DNA from: Arthrobacter humicola | GTDB lineage: Bacteria > Actinomycetota > Actinomycetes > Actinomycetales > Micrococcaceae | NCBI RefSeq assembly: GCF_022803015.1 | Contig: NZ_JAFKON010000007.1 | Span: 213,118-277,117 of the forward strand | Length of the DNA: 64,000 nt | Direction: 5' to 3' | In this document: positions 44,024-53,192 of the stretch, piece by piece | Position numbering within the stretch: the stretch's first letter is position 1 | Layout of the letters: every line of letters begins with the position of its first letter | Program-made: the position numbers and the translations under genes | The notes under the pieces: generated by a model | Database searches by the model: none | What the model was told of the DNA's origin: nothing | Seen by the model: only the letters and a program-made list of their open reading frames with translations

Positions 44024-47000
44024 ATGGGCAAGACCGCGAGGACCGGCAACGGCCTCACCAGACCTCCCGAGTTGCGGGGAATCATGTCGATGATCGGCGG
44101 CTCGGAAGGCGGAACTGTCCTCACGTCGGCTGCGCCCGATCAGGCCGCTCGCTGGCAGCGGGGCGAGCGGTTGGACCGGCTGTTTGAGGATAGTTGCGAC
44201 CGCTTGCGGGAACAGGGGCGCGGCGACCAGGTTGCAGTCGATGCGGGGGACGTTGGCCTGACGTACACGGAGCTGGATGAACGGGCGAACCAGCTGGCGC
44301 GGCATCTCCTGGTGTGCGGTGCCCGGCCGGGTGACCGCATCGCCCTGCTGTTTGACCAGCCATGGCGGGCCTACGTGGCAATGCTGGCCGTTCTGAAGAT
44401 CCACGCGGCCTATGTTCCCCTGGACCCTGGGTTTCCCCCTGACCGTCTTCAGTACATTGTCGAGGACGCCAACGTGGCCATGGTCCTGTCTCTGTCCCAT
44501 CTGAGGGATCTGCTGCCTGAGGTAGCCGCCGTCACGGTGTGCGTCGATGATGTGCAGGCCCAGATCGACGCCGAGGAATCCTCCCGTTTGGGAACCGCGG
44601 ACCATGGCGGAACCAAGGATGAGCTGGCATACATTATCTACACCTCCGGCTCGACCGGCCGGCCCAAGGGCGTGGCAGTGGAGCAGGCCAGCATCTGCAA
44701 TTTTGTCCGGGTGGCCTCTGACATCTACGGGATTGAGTCCACTGACCGCGTGTACCAAGGCATGACGATCGCCTTCGATTTCTCGGTGGAGGAAATCTGG
44801 GTTGCCTGGATGGTCGGAGCCACGCTGGTGCCCAAACCGGGCCGGTCCAGCATGCTGGGTGCCGAACTCGCTGAGTACCTGCAGGAAAAACGGATCACCG
44901 CCCTTTGCTGCGTTCCAACGCTGCTGGCCACGCTTGACGAGGACCTGCCCGATTTGCGGTTCCTGCTGGTCTCCGGAGAGGCGTGCCCGAAGGATCTCGT
45001 GATGCGCTGGCACCGCCCCGGCCGGCGCTTCCTGAACGTCTACGGCCCCACCGAAGCGACCGTGACTGCCACCTGGTCGGTCCTGGACCCGGACCTGCCC
45101 GTGTCCCTCGGAGTGCCCTTGCCCACCTACACCGCGGTCATTGTGGATCCCGCCGGGCTTCGGGCCCTGCCGCGCGGTGAAATGGGAGAAATCGGCCTCG
45201 CAGGGGTGGGGCTGGCGCGCGGGTACGTGAACCGTCAGGACCTGACAGAGCGGGCCTTTGTCCCGGATTTCCTCGGAATTGAGAACAACCCCTCCGGCCG
45301 GATTTATCGCACCGGGGACCTCGGACGGGTGAACGACGACGGGCAGCTCGAATATTTCGGCCGGATCGATACCCAAGTCAAAATACGTGGCTACCGCATC
45401 GAACTGAGCGAAATAGAATCCGTCCTCCTGCAGCTCCCCGGCATTGCACAGGCAGTCGTACAGACGTATGAGCCGGAACAAGGAACCGTGGAGCTGGCCG
45501 CCTACTACACCCTGCGCCAGGACGTGGAGGGCGTGGATGCTCATGACCTCCACCGGATGCTGCGCACCAGGCTCCCCGGATACATGGTTCCTGCCTATTT
45601 TGAACAGCTGGACTCCATTCCCATGATGGCCAGTGACAAAGTGGACAGGAAGCGGCTACCCCGTCCCGAGCACAGGATCAGCCGGGCGGCTGCGGGGTCC
45701 TTCACTGCCCCCACAACCGCCGCCGAAGAGGCCCTGGCCGCGCAGCTTGGCACCGTCCTGAGCCTTGAGAAGGTTTCCACCGATGCCCACTTCTTCAACG
45801 ACCTTGGCGCCGACTCGCTGTTGATGGCCCGCTATTGCGCCCGCATCAGGAAAGAAACCGCCCTGCCCGCAGCCGCGATGCAGGATATCTATGAGAACCC
45901 GACGGTCCGGCAGCTCGCCGCCTGCCTCGAAGCCCGGCACAGTGAATCCGTCCTCGTTGCGGCCGTAGCAGAGACCGACGCTGTACCCCCGGTTCCGATG
46001 CCACCACCCAGCACCTTCCAGTTCGTCATGTGCGGGGCAATTCAGTTGCTGATTTTCCTGGCTTACACTTCGTACGCTGCTTCCCTGCTGATTATCGGCT
46101 TCCAGTGGACATCCGGGGGCAGCAATCCATTTGACATGTGGCTGCGGTCCATTGGTTTCGGCGCCGCCATGTTCCTGATCCTTTCCGTGACCCCGATCCT
46201 CGCCAAGTGGATTCTGGTTGGGCGGTGGAAGCCGGGCAACATCCGAATATGGAGTCTGGCTTATCTCCGTTTTTGGGCAGTCAAGACACTTACCAGGGCA
46301 AATCCACTGGTCTTGTTCGCCGGCTCTCCGCTGTATGTGGTGTACCTGCGGCTCCTGGGTGCAAAGATCGGCAAGGGGGTGGTGATCTTCTCCCGGAAGG
46401 TGCCCGCGTGCCCGGACCTGCTCAGCGTCGGTGACAACACAGTCATCCACAAGAACTCCTCGTTCCAATGCTATCGGGCACGCTCGGGCATGATTGAAAC
46501 CGGTCCCGTGATGCTGGGCAGAAATGTCCTTGTGTCGGAGAAAACCACGTTGGACATCGCTACGTCGATGGGAGACGACACTCAGCTGGGACATGCTTCA
46601 TCGTTGCAGACCGGGCAGGTTGTACCTGGTGGACAAATCTGGCACGGTTCGCCTGCTGCGCGCACCAACACCAATTACCTGCGTGTCCCGCCCACTAATT
46701 GCGGCACGCGACGCAGGGTCATTTTCAGCCTTCTCCAGTTGTTCAACCGTTTGGTCCTGGTGGTTCCGGCGGGCCTTCTCGGGCTGGCCGTGCTCCTGCC
46801 CCCCTACCTGAGCACGGGACACCTGCAGCCGGGCTCCCCAAACTTTTTCATAGACGTACTCGCCGTAACAGTGGTTCTGTTCGTTGTCGGGCTGATCACC
46901 GGCCTGATCATCATCTTCAGCATCCCGCGTTTGCTCAACCGCTTCATCAAGCCGGAAAAGGTCTATCCGCTGTACGGCGTGCACTTCACCATCCAGCGCA

Positions 47001-48316
47001 TGATCGCCCGCGTGTCCAACGTCAAACTGTACAAAGATGTCTTCGGCGATAGTTCGTACATAGTGCACTATCTGAAGGCCTTGGGTTATAACCTCGGCAG
47101 GGTGGAGCAAACCGGGTCAAACTTCGGCCCCACACTGGCCCACGAGTCGCCGTTCCTGAGCTCAGTGGGAACAGGAACCATGGTCGCGGACGGCCTCAAC
47201 ATGATGAACGCCGACTTCTCAAGCACGTCGTTCCGTCTCTCGCGGGTCCACCTGGCTGGCCACAACTTTCTCGGTAATGCCATCAGTGTTCCGATCGGAT
47301 CCAGGGTCGGGGAGAACTGTCTCTTGGCCACGAAGGTGATGATTCCGATCGACGGTCCGATCCGTGCGGATGTGGGCCTGCTGGGGTCACCGCCGTTCGA
47401 GATTCCCCGGTCTGTTCAGCGTGACGCCCAATTTGATGAACAGACGATTGCAGAGGCGCGGAACAGCGCTCTCCCGGCAAAGAACCGGCACAACATCCTG
47501 AGCATGGTGCTGTTCCTGGCCGTGCGCTGGTTCCTGTTGTTTGTTGCCACGTTTAGCGCCGCCGTTGCCGTGTCGGCATTCAGCTTCCTCGGTGTGCTGG
47601 CGATCGCAGCCATGATGCTCACCTTGCTGCTGTTCCGCGTACTGATTGCCGTGCTTGTTGAGCGCTCGGTCATGGGCTTCCGCCACCTGAAGCCGCAATA
47701 CTGCTCCATCTACGACCCCTACTTCTGGCGGCACGAACGTCTATGGAAGCTGCTGGCCATGCCGGGCTTCAACGGAACCCCGTTCAAGCCCGTGATCTGG
47801 CGAATGCTGGGCGTCAAGGTCGGCAAGCGGCTCTACGATGCCGGCGCCAACATACCGGAGAAAACTCTTGTGGCTATCGGTGATGATTGTGCGTTCAATG
47901 AAGGAGCCACCATTCAGGGCCACTCCATGGAAGACGGGGCCTTCAAGTCCGACTACATCGTTCTCGGCAACCGCTGCTCCCTTGGCGTGGATTCGTGGGT
48001 CAACTACGGGGTGACGATGCAGGATGGTTCGTCACTCGGTGCCGACGCCCTCTTGATGAAGGGCGAAGACGTCCCGGAAGATGCAACCTATACCGGCAAC
48101 CCGGCGCGCGAGGTGACGGTCCCCGCAGCACCGTCAACCCTCGCGGCCTTGGTGTCCAGCGGGCCCCGTCACAGGGACGGCGTCGCGGCGGCTGGTGGCC
48201 GCCCGAAGCCCTCTAGGGGATCCCACGGAACCCATGCAGCACATGGCGCCCGTGGCACCCACGGGACGCTCCCGGCATCGCGGGACAAGGCAGGGACGCC
48301 GGGTTCTGGTTCCTAG
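44024..48316 (+). CDS. epsilon-poly-lysine-synthetase-like membrane NRPS (probable poly-diaminobutyrate synthetase)
   Basis: 1430 residues with the rare Pls layout. Adenylation domain about 50-520: YTSGSTGRPKG at about 205, FDFSVEEIW, VYGPTEATVTATW, YRTGDLGR. Carrier domain about 560-640, with FNDLGADSLL and phosphopantetheine Ser598. Then comes three times a pair of transmembrane helices plus a soluble left-handed-helix (acetyltransferase-like) domain at about 770-880, 1010-1120 and 1260-1370 (for example GAKIGKGVVIFSRK, GSRVGENCLLATKVMI, GNRCSLGVDSWVNYGV). No condensation or thioesterase domain. A disordered Gly/His tail ends it. AAGGAG lies seven bases before ATG. In Pls the tandem domains join free monomers to the tethered one. 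Context argues for diaminobutyrate; lysine is the alternative. Confidence 0.92.
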   Translation: MGKTARTGNGLTRPPELRGIMSMIGGSEGGTVLTSAAPDQAARWQRGERLDRLFEDSCDRLREQGRGDQVAVDAGDVGLTYTELDERANQLARHLLVCGARPGDRIALLFDQPWRAYVAMLAVLKIHAAYVPLDPGFPPDRLQYIVEDANVAMVLSLSHLRDLLPEVAAVTVCVDDVQAQIDAEESSRLGTADHGGTKDELAYIIYTSGSTGRPKGVAVEQASICNFVRVASDIYGIESTDRVYQGMTIAFDFSVEEIWVAWMVGATLVPKPGRSSMLGAELAEYLQEKRITALCCVPTLLATLDEDLPDLRFLLVSGEACPKDLVMRWHRPGRRFLNVYGPTEATVTATWSVLDPDLPVSLGVPLPTYTAVIVDPAGLRALPRGEMGEIGLAGVGLARGYVNRQDLTERAFVPDFLGIENNPSGRIYRTGDLGRVNDDGQLEYFGRIDTQVKIRGYRIELSEIESVLLQLPGIAQAVVQTYEPEQGTVELAAYYTLRQDVEGVDAHDLHRMLRTRLPGYMVPAYFEQLDSIPMMASDKVDRKRLPRPEHRISRAAAGSFTAPTTAAEEALAAQLGTVLSLEKVSTDAHFFNDLGADSLLMARYCARIRKETALPAAAMQDIYENPTVRQLAACLEARHSESVLVAAVAETDAVPPVPMPPPSTFQFVMCGAIQLLIFLAYTSYAASLLIIGFQWTSGGSNPFDMWLRSIGFGAAMFLILSVTPILAKWILVGRWKPGNIRIWSLAYLRFWAVKTLTRANPLVLFAGSPLYVVYLRLLGAKIGKGVVIFSRKVPACPDLLSVGDNTVIHKNSSFQCYRARSGMIETGPVMLGRNVLVSEKTTLDIATSMGDDTQLGHASSLQTGQVVPGGQIWHGSPAARTNTNYLRVPPTNCGTRRRVIFSLLQLFNRLVLVVPAGLLGLAVLLPPYLSTGHLQPGSPNFFIDVLAVTVVLFVVGLITGLIIIFSIPRLLNRFIKPEKVYPLYGVHFTIQRMIARVSNVKLYKDVFGDSSYIVHYLKALGYNLGRVEQTGSNFGPTLAHESPFLSSVGTGTMVADGLNMMNADFSSTSFRLSRVHLAGHNFLGNAISVPIGSRVGENCLLATKVMIPIDGPIRADVGLLGSPPFEIPRSVQRDAQFDEQTIAEARNSALPAKNRHNILSMVLFLAVRWFLLFVATFSAAVAVSAFSFLGVLAIAAMMLTLLLFRVLIAVLVERSVMGFRHLKPQYCSIYDPYFWRHERLWKLLAMPGFNGTPFKPVIWRMLGVKVGKRLYDAGANIPEKTLVAIGDDCAFNEGATIQGHSMEDGAFKSDYIVLGNRCSLGVDSWVNYGVTMQDGSSLGADALLMKGEDVPEDATYTGNPAREVTVPAAPSTLAALVSSGPRHRDGVAAAGGRPKPSRGSHGTHAAHGARGTHGTLPASRDKAGTPGSGS

Positions 48317-51300
48317 TGCGAACTGGTTGGCAGGGGAGCGTCTTCGGGGAAGTCGTCGGGGAAGTCCTCGGTCACGGCCGGCCCGGAATGGCGTCCACGG
48401 CGCAGCGACTTCTGCAGTGCCCTGCGCTCGCGCCGGCCTTCCACGAGCCGGTACAGCACCGGGACCAGGATGAGTGTGAGGGCGGTGGAGGAGATCAGGC
48501 CGCCGATCACCACGATCGCCAGGGGCTGGGAGATGAATCCGCCGCCGCCAGTCAGTCCCAGCGCCATCGGTGTCAGGGCGCATACCGTGGCGAGCGCCGT
48601 CATGAGGATGGGGCGGAGGCGCTGGCGGGCGCCGTGCGTGATCGCGTCCGCCACGTTCATCCCGGGTTCGCCGTTGCGCGGCTGGCGGTACTGGTTGATG
48701 AGGTCGATCAGCACAATCGCATTGGTCACCACGATGCCCACGAGCATCAACATGCCGATCAGCGACGGCAGGCCCAACGGCACGCCGGTCACCACGAGCA
48801 GGGCGATTGCGCCTGTCGCGGCGAACGGGACGGAGACCAGCAGGATCAGCGGCTGCACGAGCGACTTGAACGCAGCCACCATGATCACGTAGACGATCGC
48901 GATGGCGGCCAGCAGCGCGAGCCCGAGCTGGCGGAACGAATCGGCCTGCTGCGTCGTGGCACCGCCGATCGTGGCGGTCACCCCGGGCGGCAGCTGGACT
49001 GACTTGAGCCGGTTCTGCACCTCGGTGCTGACCGCGCCGAGGTTGGAGCCCGACGGCGTCACCGAGACCCGCGCGGTGCGCTGGCCGTTGCTGGCGGTGA
49101 TGGAGACGGGGACGTCCACCTGCTCTACCGAGGCGATGCTGCCCAGCGCAACGGCGCCGGCCGCCGTCGGGAGCGGCATGTCCCGGACGGCCTCGATGCT
49201 CGTGAAGCGGGTGCCCTCGCCAATCCGGACCGGGAAGTCGTTGGTGTCGATGCGGATCGTCCCGGCCGGAATCGGGCTGATCGTGGCGGCCAGGACCCCG
49301 GCCACGCGCTCCTCGTTCAGGCCGGCCGCGACGGCCTTGGCGCGGTCCACCTTGACCTGGACCACCGGCTGGCTGGCGGCCAGGTTGGTGGCCACTTCGC
49401 TGCTGCCCGGGACACCGTCCATGGCCTTGACCATCGCGTCACTGGTCGTCTGGAGGTCGGCGGTGGTGGCGGCCTTGAGGGTGATGTCCACGGTTGACGA
49501 AGTGCCGAAGCCGCCCTGCTGGGAACCGACCGTGATCTTTCCGGCGTCGCCGAGCTTGGAGAGTTCGCTGCGGACGGTCTCCTGGAGCTTGCCCTGGTTG
49601 GCCTTCTCGTCCGTCACCACGGTGAACGTCGAATTGGACGCGCCGGAGGAGAGCAGGGCCGAGAAGCCGGTTTGGGCGTTGCCGGTGGTGGCCTGGACGT
49701 CCTTGATTCCGTCGATGCCCCGCAGGGTGTCCTCGACGCGGATCGCCGAAGCGCTGGCCTCGTCAAGGCTGGTCCCTGCCGGCAAGGCCTGCTTGACGGT
49801 CATGCTGTTCTCGCCGGAGCGCCCCAGGAGGTCGGTGGCGAGCAGCGGGGACATCGCCACGGTGCCGGCAAGCACCAGGGCCGCGGCGACCAGGGTGAGG
49901 ACCGGGTGCATCTGCGTACCGGACAGGACAGGCAGGTAGCCGCGCTGCAGGAGCGTGCTCTGCTCGGCCTCGTGCGCCTTGGTGGCAATGCCAGCGGCAG
50001 ACGCCGGAGAGCCGGTGACGGCGGGCGCGCGCAGGAACCAGTAGGCCAGCACCGGCACGATGGTCAGCGAGACCAGCAGCGAGGAGAGCAGGGCGATGGT
50101 CACTGTCAGGGCGAACGGCCGGAACAGCGCACCGGCCAGGTCGCCGACGAAGGCGATGGGCAGGAACACGGCCACGGTGGTCAGGGTGGACGCCGTGATG
50201 GCGCCGGCAACTTCGCGGATGGCCGTCCCGATCGCGGTGATCTTGTCCTCGCCGTAGCTCAGGTGCCGTTTAATGTTTTCGATGACCACGATCGAGTCGT
50301 CCACGACGCGGCCGATCGCGATGGTGAGCGCGCCAAGGGTGAGGATGTTGAGCGAGTAGCCGGTGCCCGAGAGGCCGATGAACGTGATCAGCAGGGACAG
50401 CGGGATGGACACTGCCGTCACCAGGGTGGCGCGTACGGACATCAGGAACACCAGGATCACCAGGACGGCGAAGCCCAGACCCAGCAGGCCCTCGGTGGTG
50501 AGGTCCTTGATGGACTTCTCGATGAACGGCGCCTGGTCGAAGACCGGGGTGAATTTGGCGTTGGAGCCAAGCTCGGCCTCAAGCTGCGGGATGGCGTCCT
50601 TGACCGCGTGGGAGATCGCGACGGTGTCGCCCTCGGGCTTCTTGGTCACGGACAGGGCGAGGGTTTCCTTGCCGTTGGTCCGCGTGATTGACGTGCGCGC
50701 GTCCTCGACCAGGCTGACGTCCGCCACGCTGCCGATCGTCGCCGCATCGCGGGCCGCCCCCAGGGGGAGGGCCTTGATGGCGTCGAGGGAGTCCACCGGG
50801 CTGCCGATCTGCAGCGAGAGGGTTTTGCCCTGTTCCTCGATGGTGCCCGCCGGGACCAATGCACCGTTGTTCTTCAGCGCGTCGCTGATGGCCTGGAGGC
50901 TCGCGCCCGATGCCGCCAGGTCCCGGGGCCGCGGCAGGATCTGGATGTGCTGTGTGGCGCCGCCGGTCACGTCGGCGCCGCGCACGCCGTCGAGCTTCTG
51001 CAGCCTGGGGACGCTGAGCCGGGCGAGATCGGCGTTGAGTTCACTGAGCGGTTTGTCCGAGGACACGGCCAGGAAGACGATCGGGAAGTCGCTGATGCTC
51101 CCGGCGATCGCCTGCGGCTGCACGTCCTTCGGCAGGGCCTGCTTGGCGTTGGAGATGGCGCGGTCGATCTGGTTCCGGGCACGGTCCAGGTTGGAGCCGT
51201 AGGTGAACGCCAGGGAAATCTGCGAGACGCCGTTCCGGGACGTTGATGACGTCGATTCCAGCCCCTCGACGTTGTTCAGCGCCTTTTCCAACGGGGCACT

Positions 51301-51492
51301 GATCTGCTTGTCCACGACTTCCGGCGACGCACCGGGCATCGAGGAGATCACGGTGATCTGCGGGAACTCGATGGAGGGGATGAGCTCCTGCTTCAGCGAG
51401 GACATCGTGATCACGCCGAAAACGCAAGCGAACACCGTGATCAGCGCGATCAGGGCCCGGTTGGCGAGAGACAGCTTTGCGAGCCGGAACAT
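48313..51492 (-). CDS. RND-family efflux transporter permease
   Basis: 1059-residue AcrB/HAE1-like inner-membrane antiporter: one N-terminal helix (MFRLAKLSLANRALIALITVFACVFGVI), a large periplasm-type loop, five helices, a second large loop (with QQADSFRQLGLALLAAIAIVYVIMVA) and six helices. Conserved TM4 residues appear in RVVDDSIVVIENI. ATG at 51492 has AGGAG eight bases upstream; an earlier in-frame GTG-type start has none. No membrane-fusion partner is adjacent, common in actinobacteria. Its TAG stop overlaps the synthetase stop by two bases, so the genes converge and are not one operon. Confidence 0.9.
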   Translation of the reverse strand: MFRLAKLSLANRALIALITVFACVFGVITMSSLKQELIPSIEFPQITVISSMPGASPEVVDKQISAPLEKALNNVEGLESTSSTSRNGVSQISLAFTYGSNLDRARNQIDRAISNAKQALPKDVQPQAIAGSISDFPIVFLAVSSDKPLSELNADLARLSVPRLQKLDGVRGADVTGGATQHIQILPRPRDLAASGASLQAISDALKNNGALVPAGTIEEQGKTLSLQIGSPVDSLDAIKALPLGAARDAATIGSVADVSLVEDARTSITRTNGKETLALSVTKKPEGDTVAISHAVKDAIPQLEAELGSNAKFTPVFDQAPFIEKSIKDLTTEGLLGLGFAVLVILVFLMSVRATLVTAVSIPLSLLITFIGLSGTGYSLNILTLGALTIAIGRVVDDSIVVIENIKRHLSYGEDKITAIGTAIREVAGAITASTLTTVAVFLPIAFVGDLAGALFRPFALTVTIALLSSLLVSLTIVPVLAYWFLRAPAVTGSPASAAGIATKAHEAEQSTLLQRGYLPVLSGTQMHPVLTLVAAALVLAGTVAMSPLLATDLLGRSGENSMTVKQALPAGTSLDEASASAIRVEDTLRGIDGIKDVQATTGNAQTGFSALLSSGASNSTFTVVTDEKANQGKLQETVRSELSKLGDAGKITVGSQQGGFGTSSTVDITLKAATTADLQTTSDAMVKAMDGVPGSSEVATNLAASQPVVQVKVDRAKAVAAGLNEERVAGVLAATISPIPAGTIRIDTNDFPVRIGEGTRFTSIEAVRDMPLPTAAGAVALGSIASVEQVDVPVSITASNGQRTARVSVTPSGSNLGAVSTEVQNRLKSVQLPPGVTATIGGATTQQADSFRQLGLALLAAIAIVYVIMVAAFKSLVQPLILLVSVPFAATGAIALLVVTGVPLGLPSLIGMLMLVGIVVTNAIVLIDLINQYRQPRNGEPGMNVADAITHGARQRLRPILMTALATVCALTPMALGLTGGGGFISQPLAIVVIGGLISSTALTLILVPVLYRLVEGRRERRALQKSLRRGRHSGPAVTEDFPDDFPEDAPLPTSSH

Positions 51493-51611
51493 CTCATGGT
51501 CTCCTGGTGGGTCGGGGGCGTCCTGCACAACGGGACATCAAAAAACGGGGACGTCACGGGTTGCAGCGGTCCCAAACCAGCAGTGTAAACCAGCCGCGGC
51601 CGGGCGCCGGC

Positions 51612-53114
51612 TTAGTTGCTGGCGGTGACCTGTTCGAGTTGCAGCGTCTTGGCCGTCTCGGCCTCCAGCTTGGCGGCGAGCTCAGGGTTGTCGTTGAGCT
51701 TGACGCCGTAGCCGGGCATCATGTCCTTGAGCTTGGACTGCCAGCCCTTGAAGTTCTTCGGGAAGGACTTCTGGAGCAGCTCGATCATGATCGGCACGGC
51801 GGTGGACGCGCCCGGGGATGCGCCAAGCAGGGCGCCGATGGTGCCGTCGCGTCCGGCGATGACCTCGGTGCCGAACTGCAGCACGCCGCCCTTCTTCGGG
51901 TCCTTCTTGATGATCTGGACCCGCTGGCCGGCGGTGATGAGCTCCCAGTCGCCGTCCTTGGCCTCGGGGTAGTACTCCCGCAGGGCCTCGACCTTGTCGC
52001 CGTGACGCTTGGCGACTTCCTTGATCAGGTAGGCGGTGAGGTCCATGTTGTCCTTGGCCACGGCCAGCATCGGGATGATGTTGGAGGGGCGGATGGACAG
52101 CGGCAGGTCCAGGTAGGAGCCGCTCTTGAGGAAGTTCGTAGAGAAGCCGGCGTATGGACCGAACAGCAGGGAGCGCTTGCCGTTGACGTAGCGGGTGTCC
52201 AGGTGCGGCACGGACATGGGCGGAGCGCCGACAGACGCCTGGCCGTAGACCTTCGCGCTGTGCCGGGCAGCGATGCTCTCGTCGGTGCAGCGGAAGAACT
52301 GGCCGGAGACCGGGAAACCGCCAAACCCCTTGCCTTCCGGGATGCCGGAGGCCTGCAGCAGGTGCAGGGCCCCGCCGCCGGCGCCGACAAACACGAACTT
52401 AGCGTGGATGGAGCCGTGCTCGCCGCTCCTGGCGTGCTTCAGCGACAGGTCCCAGCCGCCGCCGGACGCGCGCTTGATGTCGCTGACGTTGTGGCCGTAG
52501 TTGATCTCCACGCCGTTGTTGCCCAGGTATGTGGTCAGCTCGCGGGTCAGGGCGCCGAAGTCGACGTCGGTGCCCTCGGCGGCACGGGTTGCCGCGACGC
52601 GCTGCTTGGGGTCGCGGCCCTTGACGATAAGCGGGGCCCACTTGGCGATCTGCGCGTGGTCCTCGGAATACTCCATCGAACGGAACAGCGGGTTCGGCTT
52701 GAGTGCCTCGTAGCGGGTGCGGAGGAACTTGGTGTGGTCCTCGCCGATCACGAAGCTCATGTGCGGAACGGTGTTGATGAACCCCTTGGGGGAGCCGATC
52801 AGCGAGTTCGAGACGAGGTGGGACCAGAACTGGCGGGACAGCTGGAACTGCTCGTTGATGTTCAGGGCCTTGCCGGGGTCCACCGAGCCGTCTTTGGCTG
52901 CGGGGGAGTAATTAAGCTCACACAGGGCAGCGTGTCCGGTGCCGGCGTTGTTCCACGGGTCGGAGCTTTCCAGTCCGGGCTCGTCCAGACGCTCAAAGAG
53001 CGAGATGGTCCAGTTCGGCTCAAGCTGCTTGATGAAGGCGCCGAGCGTGGCGCTCATGATGCCGCCGCCAATCAGGACGACGTCGGCGTGTTGGGTCTTG
53101 GAAATGAAAGTCAC
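51612..53114 (-). CDS. mqo: malate:quinone oxidoreductase
   Basis: 500-residue FAD-dependent peripheral membrane enzyme that oxidises malate to oxaloacetate and passes electrons to the quinone pool. FAD motif [19 protein letters not shown] is at residues about 10-28, followed by the family's [51 protein letters not shown] and the C-terminal [10 protein letters not shown] are also typical. GTG at 53114 has GGAG seven bases upstream. Monocistronic. Confidence 0.96.
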   Translation of the reverse strand: MTFISKTQHADVVLIGGGIMSATLGAFIKQLEPNWTISLFERLDEPGLESSDPWNNAGTGHAALCELNYSPAAKDGSVDPGKALNINEQFQLSRQFWSHLVSNSLIGSPKGFINTVPHMSFVIGEDHTKFLRTRYEALKPNPLFRSMEYSEDHAQIAKWAPLIVKGRDPKQRVAATRAAEGTDVDFGALTRELTTYLGNNGVEINYGHNVSDIKRASGGGWDLSLKHARSGEHGSIHAKFVFVGAGGGALHLLQASGIPEGKGFGGFPVSGQFFRCTDESIAARHSAKVYGQASVGAPPMSVPHLDTRYVNGKRSLLFGPYAGFSTNFLKSGSYLDLPLSIRPSNIIPMLAVAKDNMDLTAYLIKEVAKRHGDKVEALREYYPEAKDGDWELITAGQRVQIIKKDPKKGGVLQFGTEVIAGRDGTIGALLGASPGASTAVPIMIELLQKSFPKNFKGWQSKLKDMMPGYGVKLNDNPELAAKLEAETAKTLQLEQVTASN

Positions 53115-53192
53115 AATCAGTCTCCGATAGCAGCGGCTCTGGCTGTCACAGAATATCCCGCACCGCCCACTAACTGAAATTGGCCCCGGGCG

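Noticed and set aside
42596..45553. 985-codon minus-strand frame opposite the aspartokinase and synthetase
   Set aside because: Antisense shadow of clear enzyme genes; no ribosome-binding site or recognisable domain.
48313..51492. RND pump as the polymer exporter in the same operon
   Set aside because: It is encoded on the opposite strand, converging on the synthetase, and Pls-type enzymes are themselves membrane-embedded.
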